Counted from the stretch's first letter, positions 53,357 through 64,000 are shown. The stretch is DNA of 64,000 nucleotides from Changchengzhania lutea (GCF_006974145.1 NZ_CP039456.1:3782499-3846498); one strand, 5' to 3'. A program made the numbers and translations. Notes: generated by a model not told the origin, from the sequence alone.

Positions 53357-56300
53357 TTATCTGTAGAGCGTAAAGTGTCCCATAAACTCCCTATCGTCTT
53401 TCGGGTCATTTAATTTCAATAAGTACCAATAGTCTCCTGATGGAAGCTTTTTCCCATTATAATTCCCATACCATTTATCATCTACATGCAACCTTTCAAT
53501 ATTCCTACCATACCTATCAAAAATATCAACCGTTAAATTTCTATATTGACTAGTACATCCTGGTCCCCATCCTCCATTCTGCGGTACGAAATAATTTGAA
53601 ATACACACATCAATATATTCAAAGAATCCAGTAGCAACAGCGGTACAACCATTACTATCGGTCACTGTTACCGTATAATTACCTGATTTATAAATAATGA
53701 ACGTATTTGTATTTCCATAAGGTTCGCTACTGGAATCAAATTCGTATTGTACCTCATATTCATAAACCCCAGAGCCACCAGTAGCTGTGGCTACAATTTC
53801 ATTTAAATTACCATCGGCGATTGCAAGTTGTAAGGGATCAAACTGTTCAATTTCAAAATCGATGATTACCTCACAAGTGTTAGTGTGCCTAACTGTTATA
53901 TAATGGTTGCCAGGTGCTATGTCAATAAATGTATTATCAAGCTGAAAAGCACCGCCATTTAAAGCATAATCCAAATCGGTAAGGTCAACAAAGGTATCAT
54001 CTACCGTTACGGTTACCATATTACTTGTAGCATCTGTATTATCCGTACAATACGCAATATCAAGTTCTGCTTCGATGCGCACAGACTCTGGGAATGTAAT
54101 GTTCCATTCAAATTCACACCCTAAATTATCGCGTACGTAAACAACATGGTCTCCGCCAGCCAATCCAGTAAAGTCGAACTGTGTTTGTGTTAAGGCTCCG
54201 GTAGTGTAATTGCCATTAATATCATCTAGACTTACACTGTAAGGCATACTGCCTCCAGAAATAGCAACGCTAAATTCACCATCTAAATCGCCCTCACAAG
54301 CCTCTGGAATTATGGAGTTGGGTACAATGCTCAATATTACCGGATCTGGCTCGTCGATGTTAAAATCAATAAGGACAAAACATCCCAATTCATCCTGTGC
54401 GATAGCTTGGTAAGTTCCAGCAACTAAATCTTCGAAAATAGGAGAATCAAAAAACTGGTTCAATTGGGGTGAAATCGCATATTTAATAATACCTGTTCCT
54501 CCAGTAGCTATAATTTCCATAATACCATCATTCCCGCCACTACAAGTTACATCTGTAACGGAATACGTTACTTGTAATGCGAATGCTGGCTCTGTAATTT
54601 CAACTTGGGTAGACACCGCTTCACAATCTACACCACTGGTCACCCTAACTTGGTAAGTACCTGCTGGAAGTTCTGTAAATACGCCTGGGGTATCTTGCGT
54701 TGGAGCTGGTGTAATATCTGTTCCAGATCCATCTTGCAATATATAAATATAATTGCCCAAACCACCTTGAGCCTCTGCCACAATCACACCCGTAATATCA
54801 CCAGTACAATTAATAGTTGCATTAGTAAGATCTAAATTTACAGTTAATGCTGGCAATGGATCTATAGTTATTTCGTTTGATATACCAGATGAACACCCAT
54901 TAGCGTCCCTTACATAATACTGATAGGTTTCTGGTGTTACAGGGAATGTTACATCTGAAGTAAACGGCCCTATAACTGTTGAAAAATCCATAGTCTCGCT
55001 ATACTCATAAGGCCCTGTACCTCCAGTTGCGCTTAACGTTAGTGTTGCATTTGTTAAACACGTCTGTGATGTTGCTTTTACTAATCTAGCTTGAATAAGG
55101 CTTGGTTCTGCAATGACGACATCAGCAGTAATGAATTCACAATTATACCCGTCTCTTACAGTAACATTATAAGTGCCTGCTCCTAATCCATTAAACATAT
55201 TTGATGTTTGAGGACCAGATGATGTAAGTGTTGGAGACACCATATTAAGTCTATACGTATAGTTGGATCCTTGTCCACCCGTTACATTGCTTACGGTTAT
55301 ACTAACGTTTGTATCCCCAAAACATGATACCAATGCAGGCGTTGCAGTTACTTGGGCATCAATTGGGGTTGGAATGACCAATACTACATTTGTTGATGCA
55401 ATACAACCTTGACTGTCTCTAACGTTTACTGTATAATCACCTGCTGTTAAATCTGTAAAATCGAATACTGTACTATAAGATGAAACAACTGTTCCTCCTG
55501 TTAATTCTAATTGATATTCATAAGCGCCTGGCCATCCACCAGTTGCACTAGCAGAGATTGAACCATCATTATTACCACTTATACAGGTAATCTCAGTATG
55601 TGTTTCGGTAATTGATAAAGCTGCTGCAGGTGCAGTAATGGTAAAGTTTTTGCTAATTGTACAAAATGGGGTGTTGGCTAAACTTGCCGTCAAGGTATAA
55701 GTTCCTGATACCAAACCAGAAATTGATGTTGGCCCTGCATTTGGAACTGTTCCTGAGATTACTGGATTTCCTAGTCCGTCAACAATAGTGTAGTCAAAAG
55801 CACCAGACTCATCGGTTGGTATAGGCACTCTATCAATTAGAGTGATATCAACACGACCATCAGAATCACTAAAACAAGTCACATCAACCACATTGTCTAT
55901 CGTGAAATCAAAAGTATTTGGTTCGTTAACATAATGCACCGTTTGTATACTACAGCTTGTATCCAAGTTAATAACCGTAATGGCATAATTACCTATTGGT
56001 AAGCTTGTAAAAATTCCTGTTGCATTGGTTTGACTATAATTTGCACCTATTAGGGCACCATCAACATCTTCAACGGTGTACTCTAAATTTACTGGTGTGC
56101 CACCTGTACTAGTTACTGAAATTGTGATATCCTCATCGTTAGTACACGTTATTGTATTATCGATGGTTATATCCAAAGTATCCAATTCTATATAAGGTTG
56201 AATAGTTGCCGTTGTTGTGCCTAAACAACCGTTATCATCATAAACGTTGATGGTGTATGTGCCACCAGATAAATCTGCTTCGGTATAAACATTATTAGCG

Positions 56301-59300
56301 TTAGATTGAAGAATAGTTCCTCCTTTAATGAATTCATAAATAGTATACGTTCCTGAGCCTTCTGTTACGCCACTTACGGTAATCGTAGCAAAATTTGTTG
56401 TATTGGTACCTACCGTACAAGCGTATTCCAAAACTGTTGGCGTAGGTACTATAATAGCATTTGGTTCGCCAACGGTTTCAGATTGTGTTAATGTACAATT
56501 TCTTCCAGAAGTCACCGTAATATTATAAGTTCCTTGAATTAAACCAAAAAATACGTTTGAGGTTTGGGTTGTGGCACCGCCATCCAAACTATATGTATAA
56601 ATAGGATTATCATTACTTGTTGGTAGGTTCACGGTTATTATACCGTCGTTTCCGCCGTTACAGCTTACAACCGTTGGTGTGGTTGTAAATGTCACAGGCG
56701 TTGGAGCATCTACAGTTACGCTTATATTTCGTGTACAAGTTGTTGTAGCATCTGTAATAGTCACCGTATATATGCCTGCTGGCAAGCCCGAAATTACATT
56801 TCCAGAAATTGATCCCGCAGTTGGACTGATGGTGTAAGTATAATTTCCGGAACCTCCTGACCCAGTCATTGTAATCATACCATCATTATCTGAACAGCTC
56901 GGTAACATCGTTACTGCTGGTGATGCATCTAAAGCTGGATAAACCGTTACCGAAGTTGCACTAATGGCTTCACAACCATTTGCATCTCTAACGGTAACAA
57001 AATAATCTCCTGGAGTAGATACCGTAAATGCGGTACTTGATTGGAATCCATTTCCTATAGAATATGTAAAAGGTGCTACTCCTGTCGTACCTATAACAGT
57101 AAATGTATAAGGGTCGCCAACTAAGTTACATTGGTTTGAAGTCAATGCTGGAACTGTTACTGTTGGTAATGGATCAGTATCTATAACAACATCAATTTGG
57201 TCTGTACAATCATTACTATCTATTACCCAAACATCCCAGTTTACATTTACCGCTGGATCTAAAACAGCACTTGCACTTGATGTATAGTCTGATGTGTTAG
57301 GAACATTTCCGTTTTCAACAAAAGCATATAAGTAATTTGGTGTACCTCCATTAGCTTCTACAGTAACTTGTGCTCCAAAATTACAATGCGCATTTATGTT
57401 GATTGTCTCTGCTAAAGATAGAGCGATAGGTTCACTTACGTTTACGGTAAAGGTAGCGGTACAGTTAGTAACCTCATCAGTTACCACGATAATTTGATCC
57501 CCTATCGATAATCCTGTTAATTGGATTATTGAAGAAGTTTCTCCTGTACCAGTTAGTGTACCGTTAATAGTATAACTATAAGTTGAAGAATAGTTTCCAA
57601 CTGTAAAATCCACTGCTCCGTCCGAACCACCATTACAGCTTACATTGCTAACCAATAATCCTGATACTGTGATATTTGTAACTGGAGCTACTGTATAGGA
57701 TTCTGTATAATTACATCCATTAGCATCGGTAACCGTAAAGGTATAGGTATCTGGTACTAAACCTGTATAATCCCCAGTTGTATCTCCAGAAGTGTTTCCA
57801 GTGGCACTAGCTGGTGCTATTATAGCATAACTTAATGGTCCAACACCATTTGTGGTTGTTAATGTAACATCACTATCTAAATCAGTACAAGTTACTGCTG
57901 TAGCCATAAAATCTAAATCTGTTGGAATATCTAATGCTGGTACAACAACATCTATTGGTGTTACTATAATACATCCATTAGCATCTTTTACATAAGCAGA
58001 CACCGTTCCTGAAACATAAGTAGAATATGTATTTGTTGAGGTATAATTTACACCACCATCAAAACTATAAGTATATGGTGCTGTTCCGCCACTTCCGAAA
58101 ATTTCAACTTCTGCTGGTTGTGTGGCATTACCTGCTCCACATGCAAGTCCTTGATTTAATGCTCCTGAACCTCCAACTAAAGTTGGCTCATCTATGGTCA
58201 CTGGAACTGTTAATGATACACAGCTCTTACTATCTCTTACAACAATATCATAAGTTCCTTGTGCCAAACCGCTAAACACATTAGACGATTGGAAGCTTGT
58301 TCCGTTGTCATTACTATATTGATATGGTGCTATTCCAGAAGTTGCAGTAACTACAATACTACCATCTGCCCCACCATTACATGTTACATCGGTATGTACT
58401 TCAGTAAGTGTTGGTGTTGTTCTTGGCGTTACTATTATTTCAGCTGATTCTGCTTGACAGCCTTGTGAATCCGTAACTCTAAATTGATATGTTCCATCTG
58501 TAGTAGTTGTATATGGTGAACCTGGAATTACCGCATATCCTCCACTATTAATGTTAACTTCATAAGTTGAGTATGTTCCTGTTCCCCCACTTGGTGTTAA
58601 AATAATACTGGCATCTGCAGCACAAGTTAAATCTTGGGTCATATTAGCATCTAACAACAATGAAGTTTCTACTACATATGTTGTTGTTGCAATACAGCCA
58701 TTACCATCTCTTATAGTTAAATTATAAGTACTCGCTGAACCTATTGTAAATGTATCACTAGACTGATATGCGCCACCTATACTATAGGTTAATGGTGTAA
58801 TTGCAGTACCAGTTGCTTCTACTAAAGTTATATTGAAAGGTGTACCATCAAAACATTCTTGCGGAACTGGATTAATGGTTGGGTTTGGGTCAGAAGCAAT
58901 CGTTTCATTAACTGTTACAGGACAATCATTTGCATCTATAACCACAATATCCCAATTAGTCCTAATTGAAGGATCCAAGTTCAACACATTACTTGTTCCA
59001 AAGTCTCCTGAAACAGGCGTAAATCCTAGAGCACCTGCAGCATATTGATAAGGCCCCGTACCTCCACTAGTTGTTAACGTCACTAACGCCCCTGAATTAC
59101 AATTAGCATTTACATTATTAGTTACAGCAGATGTAATTGCCTGGGATGGTTGAGTTATATCAAAAGTAAACGCATTAGAGCAAAGTGTTCCTGATGCCTC
59201 TGTAACTTGTAATACGTAATTACCAGCTGCCAAGTTAGTAACACTTCCATTTACTGGTCCTCCTGCTGGTCCTGATAATGTTTGAATGGCATTAACTGGA

Positions 59301-62300
59301 ACTAAAGTTAAGGCATTTAATATTTGATAATCAATATCCGTAACTGTTGGATCATAATCTTCAACAGTAAAATTAATAGTACCATTAGTATCACCGTTAC
59401 AATTTACATCTGTAGTTATGGTATTTGTTATTACAATGTTAGAAGGCGGCGGTGGCATAGTCGCTTCTAAAATTGAAATACAATCATTAACATCCTTGAC
59501 TTGTAAAAAGTAAGTTATACCATGTGATAGCCCTGTAAAAGTATACGAAGCACTTGCTATAGGTGCCGTTTCTGTGGCTGGTTGACCAAAAATTGAATAT
59601 CTAAAAGGTCCAATGCCTCCAGATGTATTCACCGTATAATCTACACCCGTTGCACAATTGCTACTATCAACAAATCCTGTTAATTGTAAGAATGGCGGTG
59701 TTTCAATTCTTAGCTTTCCACTATTAAATTCACATCCGTTAGCATCTACAATAGTAATGTAATAATCTCCAAAATTTAAACCACTAAAAGTATAAACTGG
59801 ACTAGGAGATGCATTAGTTTCTGTATAAGTCGATAATACAGTATATGCATTATCAAACAATGTATACTCAAATGGCGCTATCCCTCCAGAAACCAAATTA
59901 ACATCAATGCTACCCGGAGTATTAGCATTACACTCTATCGGTTTTAAATCAATATTAGCTAAAATCGGATCTGGATCGGTTAAGGTAAGTGTTCCTGTTC
60001 CATCACAACCTTTATTATCTCTAACGACATAATCATAATTCCCAGCCGCTAAACCTCCAAATACATTTGAAGACACGAAAGTAGTTCCTCCATCAATACT
60101 ATACGTAAAAGGTGGCTCTCCTGCTGTCGCTGCTAATTGAATAGAACCGTCAGTACTTCCGTTACATGTTGGATCTATTGGTGTAGTTGAAACTGTTACG
60201 GATACTGTTGCATTAACAGTCACCACATTAGTTTCTCGAGTACAAGAATTAGCATCAGTTATTCTAAACTGATAGTTACCTGCCGTTAAAGTTGTATAAG
60301 GAGAACCTGCAATACTAGTATACGTAGTACCCCCATCTGTACTAACTTCATAAGTATAAGGTGCATTACCACCAGCTACCGTAATATCAATACTCGCATC
60401 CGTTGGAACTGGTGAACATGTTATATCTTTAGTTAAAAGAGCGCTTGTTGTAATAGGCGCATACACCACAGTTGGAGTTGAGCTGATATTGGTACAACCA
60501 TTCGCATCTCTAATAGTCACGGTATAAGTTCCCGGTGTATTTACCGTAAATGTTGAACTCGCTTGATACGATGCACCGCCATTAATACTATAATCGTACG
60601 GGGGAACACCATCTGCGCCTGCAGCGGTGAACGTAAACCCTGAATTTACTGAACATTGATTGGATGCTAAAGGTGGTGTCGTTACCGTTGGTAAAGGATC
60701 TAGTGTAATGGTTACTTCTATTTGTTCAATACAACCATTGGCATCTTGTACATAAACATCCCAAACTAAATCTGCTGTTGAATTGGTATCTACATTTATG
60801 ACATTACTACTTGCATAAGTTACTGGAGCTGGTGCTGTTGAAACTACCGCTGCATAGGTATAACTAGTTGTTCCACCTGTTGCAGTTACCGTAATTTGTG
60901 AATTAAAGTCATTACAGTTTACATTTTTTGCGTTAACCGATGTAATACTTAATGCATTTGTTGGTTCCGAAACTGTAATAGTTTCAGTTGCTGTACATCC
61001 TGTTGTTTCATCTGTAACGACTATGATTTGATCTCCTGCTGACAAGCCTGTTAAAGGTATGGTTAAAGCTGTTTGACCAACAGTAGCTGTCCCCCCATTG
61101 ATGGTGTAACTATACGTTGACGCAAAATTTGAAACTGTAAATTCCCCAGATCCATCGGCTCCACCATTACAACCCACATCACTCAACAATAATCCTGAAA
61201 CCGTAATATTGATTACTGGATCTATGGTATAAGATTCTGTATAATAGCATCCGTTGGCATCAGTAACTCTAAATACATAAGTACCTTCGGTTAATCCTGA
61301 AAATGAATTTGATGTTTGTTTTGCTACGATTATTGGTGAAGGTGAAATGGTTTCATATTCCAATGGCCCAACACCATCTGTAGCTGTTAGATTTACCGTT
61401 GATGTGGTTGCGGTACAGGTTATTTCCGTAGACGTAAAATCTAAATCTGTTGGAGGGTTTAATTGTAATATGGTAACAGAGCCTCCTGCAGTACAACCTT
61501 GTGCATCTTGAACAGCATATGTTATAATTTGATCTGTTCCATTGTCATTTACAGTTAAAGCATTATTCGAACTGTATCCAGAACCGTTAAAACTATAAAG
61601 GTAAGGTGCTGTTCCTGTTGTTGGTAAATTTATAGTAACCACTGCTGATTGCTTTGTATTTGCAGCGTCACAACTAAAAGTGGTTACACTTGCCGAAGCT
61701 ATCAATACGGTTGGCTCAGTTAAGATGACTGAACCAGTAAAAATACAATCTTTAGTATCTCTTACTTCATAAGCATAAGTGCCTGCACTTAAACCTGTGT
61801 AAGATGACGTTGAAGTAAATGCACTGCCATCAAAACGATAGGTATAAGGGCCTACGCCATCAGCAGGTATAATTTGCACCGAGCCATTAGCATCACCGTT
61901 ACAACTTGGATTTACAACTGTTGTAGTTGCTGTTGGATTTGATATGGGATTAACCGTAATTACATTCGATACTACCTGACAACCATTATCATCAGTGACT
62001 TGAAATTGGTATGTTCCATCTGTTGTAGCATTATATGTAAACGATGTTCCAATAGCCCCTAAATCGGTGTAAGCACCTCCATTAAAAGATACAGCATACA
62101 TATAAGGCGTATATCCATTTGAAATAGTTCCTGTTATAACAGCATTTGGAGAACTGGTACAATCCAATTCTTTTGTGAGCGTTACATTTACTGAAACTTG
62201 TGGTGCTATAGTTTCAACTGGTAAAGTTAGAGTACAACCGTAGGCATCTCTTACAATTATAGTATAAGTACCTGATGCTAGATTACCAAATACTGGATCA

Positions 62301-64000
62301 GTTTGAAAAGCACTTCCATTGATATTATACTCATAAGGTGGTTGTCCACCCGAAGCTGAAACCTCAAGACTTGCTCCATTGGCAGCATCATAACAATAGT
62401 CAGCGTTAATAATAGTTGCCGTTGGTGGCGTTGGGTTTATTAAGTTTAATGTTGTTGTTTCAGTACAACCGTTGGCATCTGTTACTCGAATGATATAATC
62501 TCCAGCACCTACATTAGTTAAAACACCATTACTTGGAAAGTTTGACACCAAATTCAAAGATGTATTCAATAATTCATAAGAGTATGCAGCTGTACCTCCT
62601 GTAGCAGTTGCAGTAACCGTAGACCCATCTAGACAGGTGATTGCTGTTGCTGAAGCATTAACACTTACAGCCATAGGTGTGTCAATATCTTGATTAAAAG
62701 TAAAATCACAACCCGTTACCACACTATCATAACGCATTTGCACGCTATAGCTACCATCGGCTAATCCAGTAATAGTATATGGCGATGTCATTTGCGTAAT
62801 CCAAGTGACACCGTCCAAAGCATATTGAAAACCGTTAGCAGAATCAAAATTTTGTGCCGAAATAGTGATTGTTCCATCGTTAGCACCAGCACATGTTACA
62901 TCTGTAGCACTTACAATACTTGCTGTAAAAGCATTTCCTGAACCAATAACAATAGGGAAATCACTTTGTTTAATACACGAAGTAGTTCCGCTTTGTAATT
63001 GATAAGAAACACTAATGGTATGAGAACCTGCTGTGACATTTAAAAATGTTGTTGGATCTGCTGTATTTGTATTTTCAAAACCATCAATTAAATACGTATA
63101 CGTAAATGTATTCGTTCCAGAATTGGTTACCGTTACTACAAGGTTTGCTGTACCGTCACAATTAAAATCAGGGTCTGATATATCTATAGTTGGTGCTACT
63201 GGCTCTGGTTCAATAGTGATATCTGTCATGGGGAAAACACAACCATTAGCATCCCTAATATATACAGTATATGTACCTGGGTCTAAATAAGCTTCATTTG
63301 TAGTTGCCCAAGTCGTTTGATTATCAAAACTATATTCATAAGACGTAACGCCTCCTTGAGGATTAGTAATACTTATCCTACCTTCTCCCGTAGGACCACA
63401 ACCCGCTAATTCCGTAACTTCGGCTGTAGCGGTTACAGCTGCAGCGGGTTGAGTTATAGTAATAGCTTCTGGAGTACTAAAACATTCATTTCCATTTAAT
63501 GAATATCTTATAACAGTTTGATATGTTCCAGCAACTAAATTTGAAAATGTTGGATTAGCTACATAAGTTACACCATTGTCAATACTATATTCAATAGCAT
63601 ACCCGTTGGCATTCGTGACATTAAATTGTATTTCTCCAGAACTATCCCCATAACATAAAACATCTATTTTGCTTACGTTAAAATCTGGTTCTGGGATTTG
63701 ATCGACAGTAATAGATGTTTGAGCAGAACAGTTGTTAGAATCTACTACCCTTACGTCAAAAGTTCCAGGCGCAGTTACTGCAATTGTTGGAATCGTTTCA
63801 AAGTCTGTACTGCCATTAAGAAAATAAAAGTATGGTGGTGTTCCACCAACGGGGTATATAGTAATTTCACCATCTGTACAAGTTAATGGGGTTGTTAATG
63901 CTGAAGTGGCTTCTAATAAAGGGGGATCAATTATTTGAACATCGTCTGTAAATACACAACCATCTTCAGTAGAAATATCAATCGTATACGTGCCCGGATT
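53357..64000 (-). CDS. Giant SprB-repeat surface protein, paralog, 5' end beyond the window
   Basis: The frame is open from the right edge of the window to the stop at 53357: at least 3547 residues. The ATG at 63229 is internal; the frame upstream of it encodes normal SprB repeats and simply lacks start codons. By alignment by eye the visible part begins where the neighbour has residue ~850 (NPGTYTIDISTEDGC versus NPGIYTVNISTEDGC), so the whole protein may exceed 4000 residues. It is made of SprB repeats arranged in larger modules of about 570-610 residues, and ends in a type B T9SS domain nearly identical in layout to its neighbour (VDIFDRYGRNIERLHVDDKWYGN...FTLYR). Confidence 0.9.
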   Translation of the reverse strand, partial: NPGTYTIDISTEDGCVFTDDVQIIDPPLLEATSALTTPLTCTDGEITIYPVGGTPPYFYFLNGSTDFETIPTIAVTAPGTFDVRVVDSNNCSAQTSITVDQIPEPDFNVSKIDVLCYGDSSGEIQFNVTNANGYAIEYSIDNGVTYVANPTFSNLVAGTYQTVIRYSLNGNECFSTPEAITITQPAAAVTATAEVTELAGCGPTGEGRISITNPQGGVTSYEYSFDNQTTWATTNEAYLDPGTYTVYIRDANGCVFPMTDITIEPEPVAPTIDISDPDFNCDGTANLVVTVTNSGTNTFTYTYLIDGFENTNTADPTTFLNVTAGSHTISVSYQLQSGTTSCIKQSDFPIVIGSGNAFTASIVSATDVTCAGANDGTITISAQNFDSANGFQYALDGVTWITQMTSPYTITGLADGSYSVQMRYDSVVTGCDFTFNQDIDTPMAVSVNASATAITCLDGSTVTATATGGTAAYSYELLNTSLNLVSNFPSNGVLTNVGAGDYIIRVTDANGCTETTTLNLINPTPPTATIINADYCYDAANGASLEVSASGGQPPYEYNINGSAFQTDPVFGNLASGTYTIIVRDAYGCTLTLPVETIAPQVSVNVTLTKELDCTSSPNAVITGTISNGYTPYMYAVSFNGGAYTDLGAIGTSFTYNATTDGTYQFQVTDDNGCQVVSNVITVNPISNPTATTTVVNPSCNGDANGSVQIIPADGVGPYTYRFDGSAFTSTSSYTGLSAGTYAYEVRDTKDCIFTGSVILTEPTVLIASASVTTFSCDAANTKQSAVVTINLPTTGTAPYLYSFNGSGYSSNNALTVNDNGTDQIITYAVQDAQGCTAGGSVTILQLNPPTDLDFTSTEITCTATTSTVNLTATDGVGPLEYETISPSPIIVAKQTSNSFSGLTEGTYVFRVTDANGCYYTESYTIDPVINITVSGLLLSDVGCNGGADGSGEFTVSNFASTYSYTINGGTATVGQTALTIPLTGLSAGDQIIVVTDETTGCTATETITVSEPTNALSITSVNAKNVNCNDFNSQITVTATGGTTSYTYAAVVSTAPAPVTYASSNVINVDTNSTADLVWDVYVQDANGCIEQIEVTITLDPLPTVTTPPLASNQCSVNSGFTFTAAGADGVPPYDYSINGGASYQASSTFTVNTPGTYTVTIRDANGCTNISSTPTVVYAPITTSALLTKDITCSPVPTDASIDITVAGGNAPYTYEVSTDGGTTYTSIAGSPYTTLTAGNYQFRITDANSCTRETNVVTVNATVSVTVSTTPIDPTCNGSTDGSIQLAATAGEPPFTYSIDGGTTFVSSNVFGGLAAGNYDYVVRDNKGCDGTGTLTLTDPDPILANIDLKPIECNANTPGSIDVNLVSGGIAPFEYTLFDNAYTVLSTYTETNASPSPVYTFSGLNFGDYYITIVDANGCEFNSGKLRIETPPFLQLTGFVDSSNCATGVDYTVNTSGGIGPFRYSIFGQPATETAPIASASYTFTGLSHGITYFLQVKDVNDCISILEATMPPPPSNIVITNTITTDVNCNGDTNGTINFTVEDYDPTVTDIDYQILNALTLVPVNAIQTLSGPAGGPVNGSVTNLAAGNYVLQVTEASGTLCSNAFTFDITQPSQAITSAVTNNVNANCNSGALVTLTTSGGTGPYQYAAGALGFTPVSGDFGTSNVLNLDPSIRTNWDIVVIDANDCPVTVNETIASDPNPTINPVPQECFDGTPFNITLVEATGTAITPLTYSIGGAYQSSDTFTIGSASTYNLTIRDGNGCIATTTYVVETSLLLDANMTQDLTCAADASIILTPSGGTGTYSTYEVNINSGGYAVIPGSPYTTTTDGTYQFRVTDSQGCQAESAEIIVTPRTTPTLTEVHTDVTCNGGADGSIVVTATSGIAPYQYSNDNGTSFQSSNVFSGLAQGTYDIVVRDSKSCVSLTVPVTIDEPTLVGGSGALNQGLACGAGNATQPAEVEIFGSGGTAPYTYSFDGGVNYTSTNTYSTYVSGTVSAYVKDANGCIIVTPIDVVVPALDIPTDLDFMATAVTCTDLDSDVTLTTTNGVGPLSYAIIAPASATGNTSGDTTGDYTGLVPDTYTFTVTDANGCNYTESYTVAPVTNITVSGLLVSNVSCNGGSDGAVDFTVGNYSSTYSYTINGTLTGTGETSSIIQLTGLSIGDQIIVVTDEVTNCTATFTVNVSEPIALSLAETININAHCNFGAQVTVEANGGTPNYLYAFVENGNVPNTSDYTSSASAVLDPAVNVNWDVWVIDSNDCTDQIDVVIDTDPLPTVTVPALTSNQCNLVGDPYTFTVIGTTGVAPFTYSIGNGFQSSTAFTVSTPGDYFVTVRDANGCEAISATSVTVYPALDASPAVTMLPSCSDNDGMITMTGSGGSGNYTYTISPTAGSISGNVISGLPAGIYTVTITDATTTCTRNISVTVDAPTPVTFTTTPTVVSCNGGNDGIITVNLPTSNDNPIYTYSLDGGATTQTSNVFFGLIQGTYNITVTSGRNCTLTQSETVGEPNAIIVPTPTVLEYACTVGTNTTNFATITVSGVTEGSGTYTIYEFIKGGTILQSNANNVYTEADLSGGTYTINVYDDNGCLGTTTATIQPYIELDTLDITIDNTITCTNDEDITISVTSTGGTPVNLEYTVEDVDGALIGANYSQTNATGIFTSLPIGNYAITVINLDTSCSIQTVHYVNEPNTFDFTIDNVVDVTCFSDSDGRVDITLIDRVPIPTDESGAFDYTIVDGLGNPVISGTVPNAGPTSISGLVSGTYTLTASLANTPFCTISKNFTITAPAAALSITETHTEITCISGNNDGSISASATGGWPGAYEYQLELTGGTVVSSYSTVFDFTDLTAGDYTVNVRDSQGCIASTNVVLVIPTPIDAQVTATPALVSCFGDTNVSITVSNVTGGQGSNYTYRLNMVSPTLTSSGPQTSNMFNGLGAGTYNVTVRDGYNCEFITADVVIAEPSLIQARLVKATSQTCLTNATLTLSATGGTGPYEYSETMDFSTVIGPFTSDVTFPVTPETYQYYVRDANGCSSGISNEITIDPLPALTVNLDLTNATINCTGDITGVIVAEAQGGLGNYIYILQDGSGTDITPAPTQDTPGVFTELPAGTYQVRVTSGVDCEAVSTQVEITEPAFALQVTYSVTDVTCSGGNDGIMEIIATGGTGIIKYAISPQLNQFFDSPIFEDLVAGTYQAIAQDELGCFVLIDFNIDEPDPVILSIVPNSIIPEACEGDLDGEFSVAISGGSMPYSVSLDDINGNYTTGALTQTQFDFTGLAGGDHVVYVRDNLGCEFEWNITFPESVRIEAELDIAYCTDNTDATSNMVTVTVDDTFVDLTDLDYALNGGAFQLDNTFIDIAPGNHYITVRHTNTCEVIIDFEIEQFDPLQLAIADGNLNEIVATATGGSGVYEYEVQYEFDSSSEPYGNTNTFIIYKSGNYTVTVTDSNGCTAVATGFFEYIDVCISNYFVPQNGGWGPGCTSQYRNLTVDIFDRYGRNIERLHVDDKWYGNYNGKKLPSGDYWYLLKLNDPKDDREFMGHFTLYR

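Noticed and set aside
53357-63229. A complete 3290-residue gene starting at the ATG at 63229
   Set aside because: The frame upstream of 63229 is open to the window edge and encodes further SprB repeats; it only lacks start codons. The gene is therefore partial and longer.
53357-64000. CRISPR-like regular repeats in the right part of the window
   Set aside because: The periodic Thr/Gly-rich sequence is coding, has ~75-residue protein periodicity and no constant short DNA repeats with unique spacers.

Overview
The window is AT-rich chromosomal DNA from a member of the Bacteroidota, most likely a marine-type Flavobacteriaceae species. The evidence is a menaquinone operon with typical flavobacterial spacing, promoters of the Bacteroidetes type (TTG-N19-TAnnTTTG), a PorP/SprF-family protein next to giant SprB-repeat proteins that end in type B type IX secretion (T9SS) sorting domains, secreted proteins with Gln directly after the predicted signal-peptide cleavage site, and proteins such as DUF2911, DUF2007 and solo HsdR_N that are common in this group. 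The genus cannot be named from the sequence alone. I saw no tRNA, rRNA, CRISPR array, prophage or intact insertion sequence.

Layout. 1-4.6 kb is a minus-strand menaquinone operon, menB-menA-UPF0173 hydrolase-menC-CPBP protease-menE (menE runs off the left edge). 4.65-10.2 kb holds a secreted C1-type peptidase, a 60-residue membrane or lipoprotein ORF, ung, holA, a solo HsdR_N protein, a GT2 glycosyltransferase and an OmpA-type lipoprotein with a clear terminator. At 10.29-10.51 kb there is a 224-bp non-autonomous transposable element with 20-bp perfect inverted ends and a 9-bp target duplication, inserted at the stop codon of a YciO/Sua5-family gene. 11.2-14 kb carries three exported proteins: an esterase, a retropepsin-like protease and a three-module glycogen-binding (CBM48) protein. 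14-25.3 kb has a PcrA/UvrD helicase, an AsmA-like protein, an M20 amidohydrolase, an FMN-binding glutamate-synthase-like protein, a small membrane protein, two tandem patatins and an M1 aminopeptidase.

25.4-27.9 kb is recG, interrupted in frame by a 438-bp DUF559 (Vsr-like endonuclease) element bounded by inverted hairpin repeats and placed between helicase motifs II and III. This is the most unusual object in the window. 28-39.3 kb is mainly housekeeping (miaE, DUF2911/TPR, FUSC, TlpA-like, pheT, DUF2007, ABC-F, thioredoxin-like lipoprotein, SDR). The SRP RNA gene ffs lies at 39.4-39.5 kb with a consensus promoter and two terminators. It is followed by glutaminyl cyclase, a 160-bp inverted-repeat element, a YceI-porin-YceI cluster, a PorP/SprF protein and two tandem giant SprB-repeat genes (44.7-64 kb). 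The second of these runs off the right edge.

How parts work together. The men genes make the respiratory quinone. The PorP/SprF protein probably serves T9SS export or surface anchoring of the two giant adhesin-like proteins. The glutaminyl cyclase is the likely enzyme that converts the N-terminal Gln of the many exported proteins here to pyroglutamate. The two giant genes are paralogs; the longer one has gained extra copies of a roughly 570-610-residue super-module that itself consists of several SprB repeats.
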